Source of the DNA: an uncultured Oscillospiraceae bacterium
GTDB taxonomy: Bacteria > Bacillota > Clostridia > Oscillospirales > Oscillospiraceae
Direction: 5' to 3'
Assembly: GCA_910587205.1 (NCBI GenBank)
Contig: CAJULZ010000007.1
Location: 1-45,267, forward strand
DNA length: 45,267 nucleotides
This document shows, piece after piece, positions 16,281 through 24,499 of this stretch. The position numbers and the translations under genes were made by a program. Position 1 is the first letter of the stretch; the number at the start of each line of letters is the position of its first letter. Below the pieces are notes generated by a model, which made no database searches, was not told the origin of the DNA, and saw only the letters and a list, made by a program, of their open reading frames with translations.

Positions 16281-16799
16281 ATGGCGACTGCGGTAGATGA
16301 ACTGCTGGATATGCTGTTCGACATGGTGGACGAGGCGAAAAATGCCGCCTTCAGCGGCGACAAGTGCGTCATCGATCGGGATAAGGCGTTAGATCTCATT
16401 GAAGACGCAAAAAAACAGCTCCCAGTGGATTTGGCCGAAGCCAGGAAGATCCTCAATGCCCGGAACGAATACCTGGCGGCGGCCAAGCGGGAGGCGGAGG
16501 AAATCCGGAAACGGGCGGAGATCGAGGCCAACCAGATGATCAGCGAAGCGCCTGTGATGAACCAAGCGAGGCAGAAAGCCCGGGAAATTGTGGCCCATGC
16601 CGAGGAGGAGGCCAAAAAGACCTGTCGGGAGACCAATGAGTACTGTGTGGATCTCCTGCGCCGCACCGAGGATGCGCTGGCCTCCGCCCATGCGGAGATG
16701 CGGCAGGTGCACAACCAGTTCCGCTCCGGCATGGGAGGGGGAGGGTCCTCCGGTGGCCAGGGGAGCAGTCGGTTGTATGATGCCGAGGCCGACCGGTAG
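16281..16799 (+). CDS. Coiled-coil protein of unknown function downstream of coaD
   Basis: A 172-aa hydrophilic protein. After an N-terminal helix (VDELLDMLFDMVDEAKNAAF) comes a long Glu/Arg/Ala-rich heptad-like region (about 60-150: EYLAAAKREAEEIRKRAE, EEAKKTCRETNEYCVDLLRR) and a Gly/Ser-rich tail. It resembles DivIVA-like or V-ATPase subunit H/G-like coiled coils by composition only. AAAGGAGAG precedes the ATG by 9 bases. It sits at the end of the uvrC-rsmD-coaD run with a strong terminator behind it, next to the division cluster. A structural or scaffold role is plausible but not shown. Confidence 0.75.
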   Translation: MATAVDELLDMLFDMVDEAKNAAFSGDKCVIDRDKALDLIEDAKKQLPVDLAEARKILNARNEYLAAAKREAEEIRKRAEIEANQMISEAPVMNQARQKAREIVAHAEEEAKKTCRETNEYCVDLLRRTEDALASAHAEMRQVHNQFRSGMGGGGSSGGQGSSRLYDAEADR

Positions 16800-16821
16800 A
16801 AAAGAAAATTTTGGTATTCTG

Positions 16822-16854
16822 AACCCCGCCGCAGGAGACTGCGGCGGGGTTTTT
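16822..16854 (+). terminator. Intrinsic terminator after the coaD-linked coiled-coil gene
   Basis: A 13-bp perfect stem (16822-16834 with 16839-16851, loop GAGA) runs into TTTTT. It closes the transcription unit before mraZ. Confidence 0.93.
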
Positions 16855-16990
16855 ATGGGCAACAAGATATAGGGGGCTTCAGGAAAAAAGCCCCACCAAA
16901 CAGCGTATGCAGGAGACAAAACGAATGGCCGTTCGATGAAATTTTGTGAGAAGTGCCTGGAAAGAGGGCAGATTCGACGAAAAATAGTTC

Positions 16991-17019
16991 TTGCAATTTA
17001 TGAGGGGGTACGGTATACT
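16991..17019 (+). promoter_or_regulatory. Sigma-A promoter of the mraZ-led division cluster
   Basis: -35 TTGCAA (16991-16996), a 17-bp spacer and -10 TATACT (17014-17019). Transcription would start near 17026, just before the MraZ-type repeats. Confidence 0.75.
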
Positions 17020-17030
17020 AAAAAGCGTAT

Positions 17031-17076
17031 TGGAGTGAAATGGAGGAAAACTACCATTTCATGGAGTGGAATGGAG
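17031..17076 (+). promoter_or_regulatory. MraZ-type operator: four TGGAG repeats
   Basis: TGGAG occurs at 17031, 17041, 17062 and 17072: two pairs with a 10-bp period, 21 bp apart. In E. coli MraZ binds TGGGN repeats with a 10-bp period between the promoter and its own gene, so this is very likely the autoregulatory site. The last repeat doubles as part of the mraZ ribosome site. Confidence 0.65.
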
Positions 17077-17084
17077 GGATAGGG

Positions 17085-17501
17085 ATGACCGGCACCTATG
17101 AACACAGCATCGATAACGCCGGTCGACTCATCGTGCCCTCCAAGCTCCGAGATAAGCTGGGTTCCGCTTTTTACCTGGCTGTGGGGGTAAAGGAAAATCT
17201 GACCCTCTACCCAATGGCAACATGGGACAAGCTGCGGGCACGGGTGTCAGAGCTGTCCACTACCGATGCGGCGGCCATGGATTTGTTTTTTGCCTCCGCC
17301 CAGCTGTGCGAGGCGGACAAGCAGTGGCGGTTTCAGGTGCCGGTTTACCTGAAAGAGTACGCCAAGATCGACCGGGACGTGGTCATCACCGGCAACAATG
17401 ACCGGGCACAGATCTGGAGCGCGGACAATTGGAAGGCTAAGACCCAGCAGCAGCTTAATCCGGAGACCATTGCCAACTTGATGAAGAATTTGGGTATTTG
17501 A
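17085..17501 (+). CDS. mraZ: Transcriptional regulator MraZ
   Basis: A 138-aa protein with two AbrB-like MraZ domains. MTGTYEHSIDNAGRLIVPSKLRDKLG is the first, with the DxxGR pattern typical of the family. The second (about 75-125) includes ADKQWRFQVPVYLKEYA. MraZ controls the first promoter of the division and cell-wall cluster. I placed the start at 17085, where GGAGGG lies 6 bases upstream. An in-frame extension from 17040 would translate the operator repeats and lacks a ribosome site. It is followed by rsmH with a one-base gap. Confidence 0.94.
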   Translation: MTGTYEHSIDNAGRLIVPSKLRDKLGSAFYLAVGVKENLTLYPMATWDKLRARVSELSTTDAAAMDLFFASAQLCEADKQWRFQVPVYLKEYAKIDRDVVITGNNDRAQIWSADNWKAKTQQQLNPETIANLMKNLGI

Positions 17502-17502
17502 T

Positions 17503-18435
17503 ATGGAATACAGCCATAGACCGGTGCTCCTGGGCGAGTGCCTGGACGGACTAAATATCAAACCGAATGGGATTTACGTGGACGGTACTCTGGGGCGTGC
17601 GGGCCATTCGCTGGAGATTGCCCAGCGGCTTACGGCCGGGCGGCTCATTGCCATTGACCGGGATCAGGCCGCCCTGGATGCTGCGCCTGCCCGCCTGAAA
17701 GGGCACATGGATAAGGTGACGCTGGTGCGGGGAAATTTCGGAGGCCTACAATCTATCCTGGCGTCGCTGGGCATAGCCGGGGTGGACGGGATGCTGTTTG
17801 ACCTGGGGGTGTCTTCTCCCCAGCTGGACGACGGCAGCCGGGGGTTTTCCTACTTGCAGGACGCACCGCTGGATATGAGGATGGATCAGTCGGCGCCGCT
17901 CACGGCCTGGGAGGTGGTGAACGGCTGGAGTCAGGAGGAATTAAGACGCATCTTGTGGCAGTACGGTGAGGAGCGCTATGCGGGTCCGATCGCCGCCGCC
18001 ATCGCACGGCGGAGGGGACAAGCCCCCATCGAGACCACGGGACAGCTGGCGGAGCTGGTCCGGGGGGCGATGCCGGCAAAAGCGCGGCGGGAAAAGCAGC
18101 ACCCCGCAAAGCGATCCTTCCAGGCGATCCGCATCGCGGTTAACGATGAATTGGGCGAGGTGGAACGGATGTTGGCGGCAGCGCTGGACACGCTGAATCC
18201 CGGGGGGCGGCTGGCGGTCATTTCCTTTCACTCGCTGGAGGACCGGTTGGTGAAAAGCGCCTACGCAGACTGGGCGAAAGGCTGCACCTGCCCGCCGGAT
18301 TTCCCGGTGTGTGTGTGCGGCAAAACGCCCAAGGCGAAGCTGATCGGCAAGCGGCCGATTACAGCGGGCGAGGAAGAACTGAGGGAAAACCCCCGCGCCC
18401 GCAGCGCCAAATTGAGGATAGCAGAAAAAAGGTAG
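17503..18435 (+). CDS. rsmH: 16S rRNA (cytosine(1402)-N(4))-methyltransferase RsmH
   Basis: A 310-aa SAM-dependent methyltransferase (formerly MraW) acting on C1402 of 16S rRNA. HRPVLLGECLDGL at the start, DGTLGRAGHS (SAM motif I), LFDLGVSSPQLDD and FSYLQDAPLDMRMDQS are hallmark blocks. The C-terminal part shows ISFHSLEDRLVK and a Cys-rich CTCPPDFPVCVCG, which is usual in this family. Gene position after mraZ is conserved across bacteria. Confidence 0.96.
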   Translation: MEYSHRPVLLGECLDGLNIKPNGIYVDGTLGRAGHSLEIAQRLTAGRLIAIDRDQAALDAAPARLKGHMDKVTLVRGNFGGLQSILASLGIAGVDGMLFDLGVSSPQLDDGSRGFSYLQDAPLDMRMDQSAPLTAWEVVNGWSQEELRRILWQYGEERYAGPIAAAIARRRGQAPIETTGQLAELVRGAMPAKARREKQHPAKRSFQAIRIAVNDELGEVERMLAAALDTLNPGGRLAVISFHSLEDRLVKSAYADWAKGCTCPPDFPVCVCGKTPKAKLIGKRPITAGEEELRENPRARSAKLRIAEKR

Positions 18436-18496
18436 ACCATAAACCCTGCGGGCGGCGTGGTGGGGCATGGATTGAAGCAGATGAGGAGTGTGCCCT

Positions 18497-19069
18497 ATGG
18501 CTGAGCAGAGACGCAATTCAAGACGGTACCGTACTTATGGCAACGTGGCGTACCAGCCTGAGTTTGAGCAGGAGCCCTATCGTGCCCCGTCCCGGCGGGG
18601 GGTTCAGGCAGGCAATCCCGTCCGCCGCCCGGAGCCGCCCCGCCGTCCTCAAAGCCGCCCCAGGAAGCGCCCGGCAGTCCGCCCCAACATACAGGTTCGG
18701 TCCCAGAGCGCCGTGGCTCCTTTTGCGGTGGTAGGCCTGTTTGCGGTGTTGGTGTGTACGCTGCTGCTGGTGGTGAGCAGCGCCCAGCTGGCCGTGATGA
18801 ACAATGAGATTGTGGACCTGCGCTCCAGCCTGGCGGATCTCCAGGATGAAGGGCGGGTACTCCAGGCCAAGTATGAGTTGGAATTTGACTTGGAGGCCAT
18901 TGAGCGGCAGTTCCTGTCCAATGGCGCAATGGTGCGGATGGGTATGGGGCACACGGTTTATCTGGATCTGTCCGCCGCTGACAGCGTGGTATACTATGAC
19001 GGGGCGGGGGAGGGCCTGTCTGCGCTGCTCCAGAAGGCCGAAAACTTCCTATCCGATCTGCTGTCATAA
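18497..19069 (+). CDS. ftsL: FtsL-like cell division protein
   Basis: A 190-aa bitopic protein. The first about 70 residues are Arg/Gln/Pro-rich and cytoplasmic. One membrane segment follows (about 72-97, PFAVVGLFAVLVCTLLLVV). Then a leucine-zipper-like extracellular helix begins NNEIVDLRSSLADLQDEGRV. This topology and the slot between rsmH and the septal transpeptidase identify it as FtsL-like. Primary sequence is poorly conserved in this family, so identity rests mainly on position and layout. GGAG is 8 bases before the ATG at 18497; a GTG at 18488 is less likely. FtsL partners FtsQ/DivIB and DivIC to activate FtsW-FtsI. Confidence 0.72.
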   Translation: MAEQRRNSRRYRTYGNVAYQPEFEQEPYRAPSRRGVQAGNPVRRPEPPRRPQSRPRKRPAVRPNIQVRSQSAVAPFAVVGLFAVLVCTLLLVVSSAQLAVMNNEIVDLRSSLADLQDEGRVLQAKYELEFDLEAIERQFLSNGAMVRMGMGHTVYLDLSAADSVVYYDGAGEGLSALLQKAENFLSDLLS

Positions 19070-19110
19070 GAGGGGATGCCCGGCACATACACTGCGAACA
19101 GAGAGACAAC

Positions 19111-19150
19111 AAGGGCGCGAGGGATGAGACGGGTTCCCGCGCCCTTCTTT
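19111..19150 (+). terminator. Weak terminator-like hairpin between ftsL and ftsI
   Basis: AAGGGCGCG (19111-19119) pairs with CGCGCCCTT (19138-19146), with a smaller possible pairing of GGGA/TCCC-type bases inside the loop. It is followed by CTTTCCC, a poor T-tract. It lies inside what should be one operon, so it may act as an attenuator or RNA-processing site. Confidence 0.5.
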
Positions 19151-19181
19151 CCCATATCAATGGAAACAGGAGCGAGAGCAT

Positions 19182-21578
19182 ATGCAGGATCCCAATCGCA
19201 AGCCACGGGGAGGAAACCACGGGAAAAGTAACCGGAGCCTGCTCCGGCGCACGATTTTTCTCATGGTGGTATTGGGGGTGGCGGCGTTTTTACCGCTGGT
19301 CGCGCAGCTATATAAGCTGCAAATCGTGCAGCACGACTATTGGAATGAGCGCGCAGCCAACCAGCAGAGGAAAAACGTATCGGTATCTGCCAATCGGGGC
19401 ACCATTTTTGACCGCGAGGGCAGGACGATGGCCATGTCTGCCACTGTCTATAAGCTGATCCTATCCCCTATGGGGGTGTACGGTTCGGTGAAGGAGGAGG
19501 ACTATAAGACCAATGCCGAATACCAGCAGGCCCTTCATGATAAACGGGCAATGATTGTAGATTGGCTGGTGGATGCGTTCGGTTATAATGAGGAGTGGCT
19601 GTGGAAGCGGATTGAAAATACGAAGAACGCTTACGTGGAGGTCACCACTGAGCTGGAGGAGGAGGACGCAGAGAAAGTCCGGGAGTTTGCGAGCGAGAAA
19701 AAGATCACCAATTTTTTGTATCTCACGCCCAACAGCAAGCGGTATTATCCCTATTCGTCGGTGGGGTCCCACGTTCTGGGCTATATGTCCCAGAATAAGG
19801 ACAGCGGCGACAACAAAGTAGGGGCCCAGGGCATTGAGGCGGTATACGAAGGAGCGCTGTCCGGTTCTTTGGGGCGGGTGGTTACCTCCAAAAACGGCTA
19901 TGGCATGGAGATGATCTCCGGCTATGAGATGTATTTCGACGCAGAGGACGGCTGTGATTTGACCCTCACCTTGGACGAACGCATCCAGGCTATGCTGGAA
20001 CAGACCCTGGCGGAAGGCATTGAGACCTACGACGTGCAGGACGGCGCCTTTGGCATCGTCATGGAGCCCAAGACAGGGGCAATTCTCGCCATGGCCAGCA
20101 GCCCGGATTTTGATCCCAATCATTACAGCACGATCCTCAACGATGGCCTCCGGCAAGAATTAGAGGCCATAGCGGCGGAGAAAGGGGAGGACAGCGAGGA
20201 GTATGGTGCGGCGTGGAATGCGGCCTGGAATAAACAGATGCGGAACCGGGCCCTGTCCGACGCCTACGAGCCGGGTTCCGTATTCAAGCCGATTACCGTG
20301 GCAATGGCCCTGGAGGAGGGCATTGTTTCCCTCAACGACACATTTTACTGCGGCGGCTCCAAGGTGGTGGTGCCGGGCACCCCGCCTGTCCACTGCCACC
20401 AGCGCAGCGGTCATAAGGAGCAGACGCTCACCAAGGCGGTGATGAATTCCTGCAACGTAGCGTTAATGGACATCGCCTTGGAGATGGGGCCGGATATTAT
20501 GTGGAAATACTTTGAGGACTTCGGCCTGTTTGACAGCACAGGAATTGATCTGGTGGGGGAAGGCGATCCTTTGATTTGGTCCGAGGAGGAGTTCAAAGGA
20601 CCCTATGGCACCATGTCGGTGGCGATCTCCTCCTTCGGCCAAACGATGAAGATCACGCCAATTCAGATGATCACCGCGTTTGCTGCGGTGATCAACGGCG
20701 GGCATCTGCTGGAGCCCTATCTGGTGCAAACGATTACCGACAAAGATGGGAATGCGGTATATTACCATGAGACCACCGAGGTGCGCCAAGTCATCAGCGA
20801 GGCTACCTCCAGCACGCTTCGGGGCATTCTGGAGAGCGTAGTCAGCGATGGCTCGGGCCACAATGCCACCGTGAATGGCTATCGAATCGGGGGCAAAACC
20901 GGCACCTCTGAAAAGCGGGACGAAAAAGGGGACGACGTGATTTGCTCCTTCATGGGGTTCGCCCCGGCGGATGACCCCCAGGTGTTGGTGCTCATTGCCT
21001 ACGACAGCCCTAAGCGTTCCGGCCCTGGATCTAACTATACCGCATCCGGCACATATATCAGCGGCGGCAATATCACCGCTCCTATGGCGGGACGGCTCAT
21101 TGGTAGCATCCTGGACTACATTGGCGTGGAGAAGCGATACTCCGATGATGAGCTGGCCGGCGCCGATAAGCCCATGCCCTACGTCATTGGCAAGGAGCTG
21201 ACCGTGGCCAAGGGACAGGTGCAAAACGCGGGCTTTGAGTGCCGCACGGTGGGCGCGGGCAGCATTGTGACCCATCAGATCCCCGCTGCCGGCGTATCTG
21301 TGCCCGGTGGATCGACTGTAGTGCTTTACCTGGGAGAAACGGCGCCCACCGATACGGTAGAGATGCCCAGTCTGGTGGGTCTGAGTCCTACAGCAAGTAA
21401 AAACCTGTTGGAAGAGAAGGGCTTGTTCCTGCGCGCTACAGGTGTGGCGGACTACAATGATCCTAGCGTGAAGGCGGCCAGCCAGGTTATCGACGTGGGG
21501 GTGATGGTGCCCTTGGGCACTGTGGTGGAGGTGCGGTTTGTGAGTACGATCGAATATGGCGACCAGACATCAGACTGA
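19182..21578 (+). CDS. ftsI: Septal peptidoglycan transpeptidase with two PASTA domains (FtsI/PBP2 type)
   Basis: A 798-aa class B penicillin-binding protein that cross-links septal peptidoglycan outside the membrane with FtsW. One membrane anchor lies at about 24-46 (RRTIFLMVVLGVAAFLPLV). The dimerisation domain includes SANRGTIFDREGRTMA. In the transpeptidase domain the SxxK motif has nucleophile Ser366 (SVFK), SCN follows in VMNSCNVALMD, and KTGT follows in GGKTGTSEK. Two PASTA repeats end the protein (MPYVIGKELTVAKGQV and MPSLVGLSPTASKNLL). Bacillus has separate PBP2B (two PASTA) and SpoVD (one PASTA) genes here; this cluster has only one, so it may serve both vegetative and sporulation septa, or SpoVD may lie elsewhere. 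AGGAGCGAGAG lies upstream. Confidence 0.92.
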   Translation: MQDPNRKPRGGNHGKSNRSLLRRTIFLMVVLGVAAFLPLVAQLYKLQIVQHDYWNERAANQQRKNVSVSANRGTIFDREGRTMAMSATVYKLILSPMGVYGSVKEEDYKTNAEYQQALHDKRAMIVDWLVDAFGYNEEWLWKRIENTKNAYVEVTTELEEEDAEKVREFASEKKITNFLYLTPNSKRYYPYSSVGSHVLGYMSQNKDSGDNKVGAQGIEAVYEGALSGSLGRVVTSKNGYGMEMISGYEMYFDAEDGCDLTLTLDERIQAMLEQTLAEGIETYDVQDGAFGIVMEPKTGAILAMASSPDFDPNHYSTILNDGLRQELEAIAAEKGEDSEEYGAAWNAAWNKQMRNRALSDAYEPGSVFKPITVAMALEEGIVSLNDTFYCGGSKVVVPGTPPVHCHQRSGHKEQTLTKAVMNSCNVALMDIALEMGPDIMWKYFEDFGLFDSTGIDLVGEGDPLIWSEEEFKGPYGTMSVAISSFGQTMKITPIQMITAFAAVINGGHLLEPYLVQTITDKDGNAVYYHETTEVRQVISEATSSTLRGILESVVSDGSGHNATVNGYRIGGKTGTSEKRDEKGDDVICSFMGFAPADDPQVLVLIAYDSPKRSGPGSNYTASGTYISGGNITAPMAGRLIGSILDYIGVEKRYSDDELAGADKPMPYVIGKELTVAKGQVQNAGFECRTVGAGSIVTHQIPAAGVSVPGGSTVVLYLGETAPTDTVEMPSLVGLSPTASKNLLEEKGLFLRATGVADYNDPSVKAASQVIDVGVMVPLGTVVEVRFVSTIEYGDQTSD

Positions 21579-22086
21579 GCGGCGCGCGCCGGTGGCGGTG
21601 GTGGGCCGGGGCGGCACGCTGACGGCCGGGCTGCTGCGCAGGCTACAACCAAATCCGGTGGTGGAGATCACCCCCTGCCGGGCCGCGCTGGGGGATGGCG
21701 TGTACCGGGCGGTGGTGGTGGAGAACTTTGAACCGACCGCTGCGGGCATTTTGTCAGGCTGCGCCGCGGCCCGGTGGGAACTGGCCCGCCGGACGGGGGT
21801 GACTGTGGTAGGGCTGGACGACCCGGAAGGCCGCCGCCTTGCCGCCTGGGGAACGGGGACAGTATACGCCTATTCTGACGGCCGCCCCCAGGCGGACCTT
21901 ACGGCGAAAAATGTCCGCCTTCGGGGGGAGAGGCTGGAGTTTGAAGCGCTCACCCATGGAGAGCTGATGCGGGTACGGGTGCCCATTGGGACGGAACCCC
22001 GGTTGTATGATTATCTGGCAGCACTGGCAGGGGCGCTGGCCCTGGGGGTTCCCCTGAGGGAAGCGGCAGCCCGGTTGGAATGCTGA
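21556..22086 (+). CDS. Degenerate Mur-ligase-like protein in the murE/murF position
   Basis: A 176-aa protein overlapping the end of ftsI by 23 bases. It reads like a shrunken Mur ligase central domain. VAVVGRGGTLTAGLLRRL occupies the place of the P-loop strand and helix, but the GTNGKTT lysine is gone. VVGLDDPEGRRLAAW matches the NADDPYG-type motif, and RLYDYLAALAGALALGVPL matches the FNVYNALAAIA helix of MurE-like enzymes. The N-terminal UDP-binding and C-terminal ligase domains are absent, so full enzymes (about 450-500 aa) are almost three times longer. Catalysis is therefore unlikely. No strong ribosome site is seen, so it is probably coupled to ftsI translation. The family call is my inference from these motifs and position. 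Confidence 0.6.
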   Translation: MATRHQTERRAPVAVVGRGGTLTAGLLRRLQPNPVVEITPCRAALGDGVYRAVVVENFEPTAAGILSGCAAARWELARRTGVTVVGLDDPEGRRLAAWGTGTVYAYSDGRPQADLTAKNVRLRGERLEFEALTHGELMRVRVPIGTEPRLYDYLAALAGALALGVPLREAAARLEC

Positions 22087-22134
22087 ACTGTTCAGGGGGA
22101 ACGGGAACACAAAAGAGAGCATGGAGGGGAAACA

Positions 22135-23121
22135 ATGCGGATATTGCTGGCGGCGTTGACCGCTTTTGTCATCTCGGCGGCGGTGGGATGGTTTCTCATC
22201 CCCGCCCTGCGGGCCCTGCACGCAGGGCAGTCGATCAAGGAGATTGGGCCAAACTGGCATAAGAGTAAGGAGGGCACCCCTACGATGGGGGGGATTATGT
22301 TTATCGCTGCGGCGATTCTCGCAGTAGCCGTATTTGGATGGCGGGATATGGCGACGGGGGACTGGTCAGCGTTGTTTGTGTTGGGATTTGCTCTGGTATG
22401 CGGCGCCATTGGCTTTGTGGATGATTTTGCCAAGATCCGGAAGCACGAAAACACCGGCCTGACGGCCGGATGGAAATTTTTGCTTCAGCTGGCCGCGGCT
22501 ATTGCATTTCTGGCCTTGCTGCGTCGCACAGGGCATCTTACCCCCAGCCTGTATGTTCCCTTTTTCAACACTAGCATCCATCTGCGCTGGGAGGTATACC
22601 TTGTGTTTGCGGCCTTTGTTATTGTGGGCTGTGTAAACGCCGTCAACCTGACCGATGGGCTGGACGGGCTGGCAGGGTCGGTGACGCTGCCTGTATGCGT
22701 GTTTTTTGCCGTGCTGTCCCAGTGGTGGGACCAGGGCGCTGCAGGCATTTTTGCCGGTGCGCTGGCAGGGGGGATTTTGGGATTTTTGGTCTACAATTTT
22801 CATCCCGCCAAGGTGTTTATGGGGGATACCGGATCGCTGTTTCTTGGGGGAGCGGTGTGCGGCATGGCGTTTGCCTTGGATGTGCCCTTGGCTTTGGTGT
22901 TTGTTGGTGTGGTTTACATTGCGGAGACTATGAGCGACATCATCCAGGTAGGATATTTCAAATTGACCCACGGCAAACGCATTTTCCGTATGGCCCCTTT
23001 GCACCATCACCTGGAGCTGGGCGGCTGGAGCGAGGTGCGTATTGTGCTTATCTTTACCGGCATCACCATCGCATTTTGTTTGCTGGCCTTTGTAGGTGTG
23101 ATGTACCGGTACGCGATCTGA
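22135..23121 (+). CDS. mraY: Phospho-N-acetylmuramoyl-pentapeptide-transferase MraY
   Basis: A 328-aa polytopic membrane enzyme that moves phospho-MurNAc-pentapeptide to undecaprenyl phosphate, giving lipid I. KEGTPTMGGIMFI and FVDDFAKIRK carry the Asp-rich active site. NLTDGLDGLAGS and FHPAKVFMGDTGSLFLGG hold the NxxxGxDG and MGDTGS motifs. APLHHHLELGGWSE is the HHH loop. About ten membrane segments are seen. GGAGGGG is 5 bases from the ATG. In most bacteria murD follows; here ftsW comes next after 127 bases. Confidence 0.96.
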   Translation: MRILLAALTAFVISAAVGWFLIPALRALHAGQSIKEIGPNWHKSKEGTPTMGGIMFIAAAILAVAVFGWRDMATGDWSALFVLGFALVCGAIGFVDDFAKIRKHENTGLTAGWKFLLQLAAAIAFLALLRRTGHLTPSLYVPFFNTSIHLRWEVYLVFAAFVIVGCVNAVNLTDGLDGLAGSVTLPVCVFFAVLSQWWDQGAAGIFAGALAGGILGFLVYNFHPAKVFMGDTGSLFLGGAVCGMAFALDVPLALVFVGVVYIAETMSDIIQVGYFKLTHGKRIFRMAPLHHHLELGGWSEVRIVLIFTGITIAFCLLAFVGVMYRYAI

Positions 23122-23168
23122 GAAGCAAGCATCAAAACCGGAGCCCCTGCAATGCCGCCCCTTGGCTT

Positions 23169-23248
23169 TGAGGGGTCGAACGCAGTTTTCGCCGCAGGTG
23201 GAATCGAAAGCTGAGCAGACTTTGCTTCGATGAAAGGAGGGGCGTCCC
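23169..23248. repeat. Intergenic repeat, copy A (before ftsW)
   Basis: A block containing CGCAGTTTT (23181-23189), then CGAA, AGC and GACTTTGCTTCGAT, resembles a block ahead of murG (24546-24593). The right part runs directly into the ftsW ribosome site AAAGGAGGGG. Similarity is partial, with small gaps, and was judged by eye. Confidence 0.45.
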
Positions 23249-24481
23249 ATGGCCAGAAAAGCAAAACGGGACCGCACAATTGAACAGCAGCTTGCCCACG
23301 GCCCCGTTGACCTGCCGTTCCTGGCATTGGTGCTGCTGCTTACCGCTATCGGGCTGATTATGGTGCTGTCTGCCTCCTATGCATCCGCGATGTATAATTT
23401 GGATCCAGCCGTCAATACCGGCGGTGATCCCTATCACTATTTCAAGCGGCAGTTCTTGTTTGCGGTATTGGGAATTGGAGCGCTGTTTGTGATGTCAAGG
23501 ATCGATTACCAGCAGCTGCGATGGCTGTCAGTGTTTGCCTTGGGCGGATCTATTGTCCTGTTGATCCTCGTATTCACCCCGTTGGGACGCTCGGCGGGCG
23601 ACAGTGACGTGCGTCGGTGGATCAATCTGTTCGGTATCCGGTTCCAGCCCTCCGAGGTGGCAAAGGTGGGGATCATCCTCTACTTCGCGGCCAGACTGTC
23701 CAAACGGGACAGCCAGATGGGACCGCCGAAAAAGTGGAACCGGCGCACCCTGGTAGGCCGGATGGGGGAACGGCTGGAGCGGATCGGCCTGCTGGAGCTT
23801 GTTCCCTATGTGGTCATCCTTGCCGTTGTGCTTGCGCTGCTCTATAAAGAGCCTCATATGTCAGGCATGATCCTGATTACTGTGGCGGCTGCGTCAGTAC
23901 TGTTCGCCTCCGGCATTGGGCTGCACTGGTTTGTGGCCGGGGGCACGCTGATGGTGGGGGCGTTGGCATTCCTTATTACTCAGACCAAATACATGACCGC
24001 CCGCATCAACAGCTGGCTGGATCCCCTCAGCGACTTGTCAGGGGATGGCTACCAGTTATGGCAGTCCCAGATTGCCATTGGCTCAGGCGGTCTGCTGGGT
24101 GTGGGACTGGGAAACAGCAGGCAGAAGTACTTGTTCCTACCGGAGGAGCACAACGACTGTATTTTTGCCATCGTCTGCGAGGAATTGGGTATGGTGGGGG
24201 CGTGCGTCGTCATGGCGCTGTTCGCCCTTCTGATCATCCGGGGCTATTGGCTGGCAATCCATGCCAGGGATCGGTTTGGGACGCTGCTGATTGTGGGGAT
24301 TGTTACTCTGCTGGCGGCTCAGACCTTCCTGAATATTGGCGTGGCTACGGGTGCTATACCGACCACCGGCATCTCCCTTCCGTTCTTCAGCTATGGAGGC
24401 ACGGCGCTGGCAATCCAGTTGGCGGAGATGGGGATTGTGCTGAGCGTGTCCAGACAGATTGCCGCGCCCAAGGCGGAGTAG
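23249..24481 (+). CDS. ftsW: Septal peptidoglycan glycosyltransferase FtsW (SEDS family)
   Basis: A 410-aa SEDS polymerase that polymerises lipid II at the septum with the cognate PBP at 19182. About ten membrane segments are present. YHYFKRQFLFAVLG at the second segment, FGIRFQPSEVAKVGIILYFA, and later EEHNDCIFAIVCEELG (the conserved loop with catalytic-type Asp/Glu), then TGISLPFFSYGGTALAIQL, are family signatures. The cytoplasmic insertion after DSQMGPPKKWNRRTLVGRMG is charged. AAAGGAGGGG lies 9 bases before the ATG. In sporulation the paralogue is SpoVE; the two cannot be separated by sequence alone. Confidence 0.93.
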   Translation: MARKAKRDRTIEQQLAHGPVDLPFLALVLLLTAIGLIMVLSASYASAMYNLDPAVNTGGDPYHYFKRQFLFAVLGIGALFVMSRIDYQQLRWLSVFALGGSIVLLILVFTPLGRSAGDSDVRRWINLFGIRFQPSEVAKVGIILYFAARLSKRDSQMGPPKKWNRRTLVGRMGERLERIGLLELVPYVVILAVVLALLYKEPHMSGMILITVAAASVLFASGIGLHWFVAGGTLMVGALAFLITQTKYMTARINSWLDPLSDLSGDGYQLWQSQIAIGSGGLLGVGLGNSRQKYLFLPEEHNDCIFAIVCEELGMVGACVVMALFALLIIRGYWLAIHARDRFGTLLIVGIVTLLAAQTFLNIGVATGAIPTTGISLPFFSYGGTALAIQLAEMGIVLSVSRQIAAPKAE

Positions 24482-24499
24482 GAGGAACAGGGCTCCGCA

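Noticed and set aside
21556..22134. Full-length murE or murF broken by a frameshift
   Set aside because: Only about 550 bases separate ftsI from mraY, far too few for a 1.4-kb gene, and the short frame is continuous and ends cleanly.
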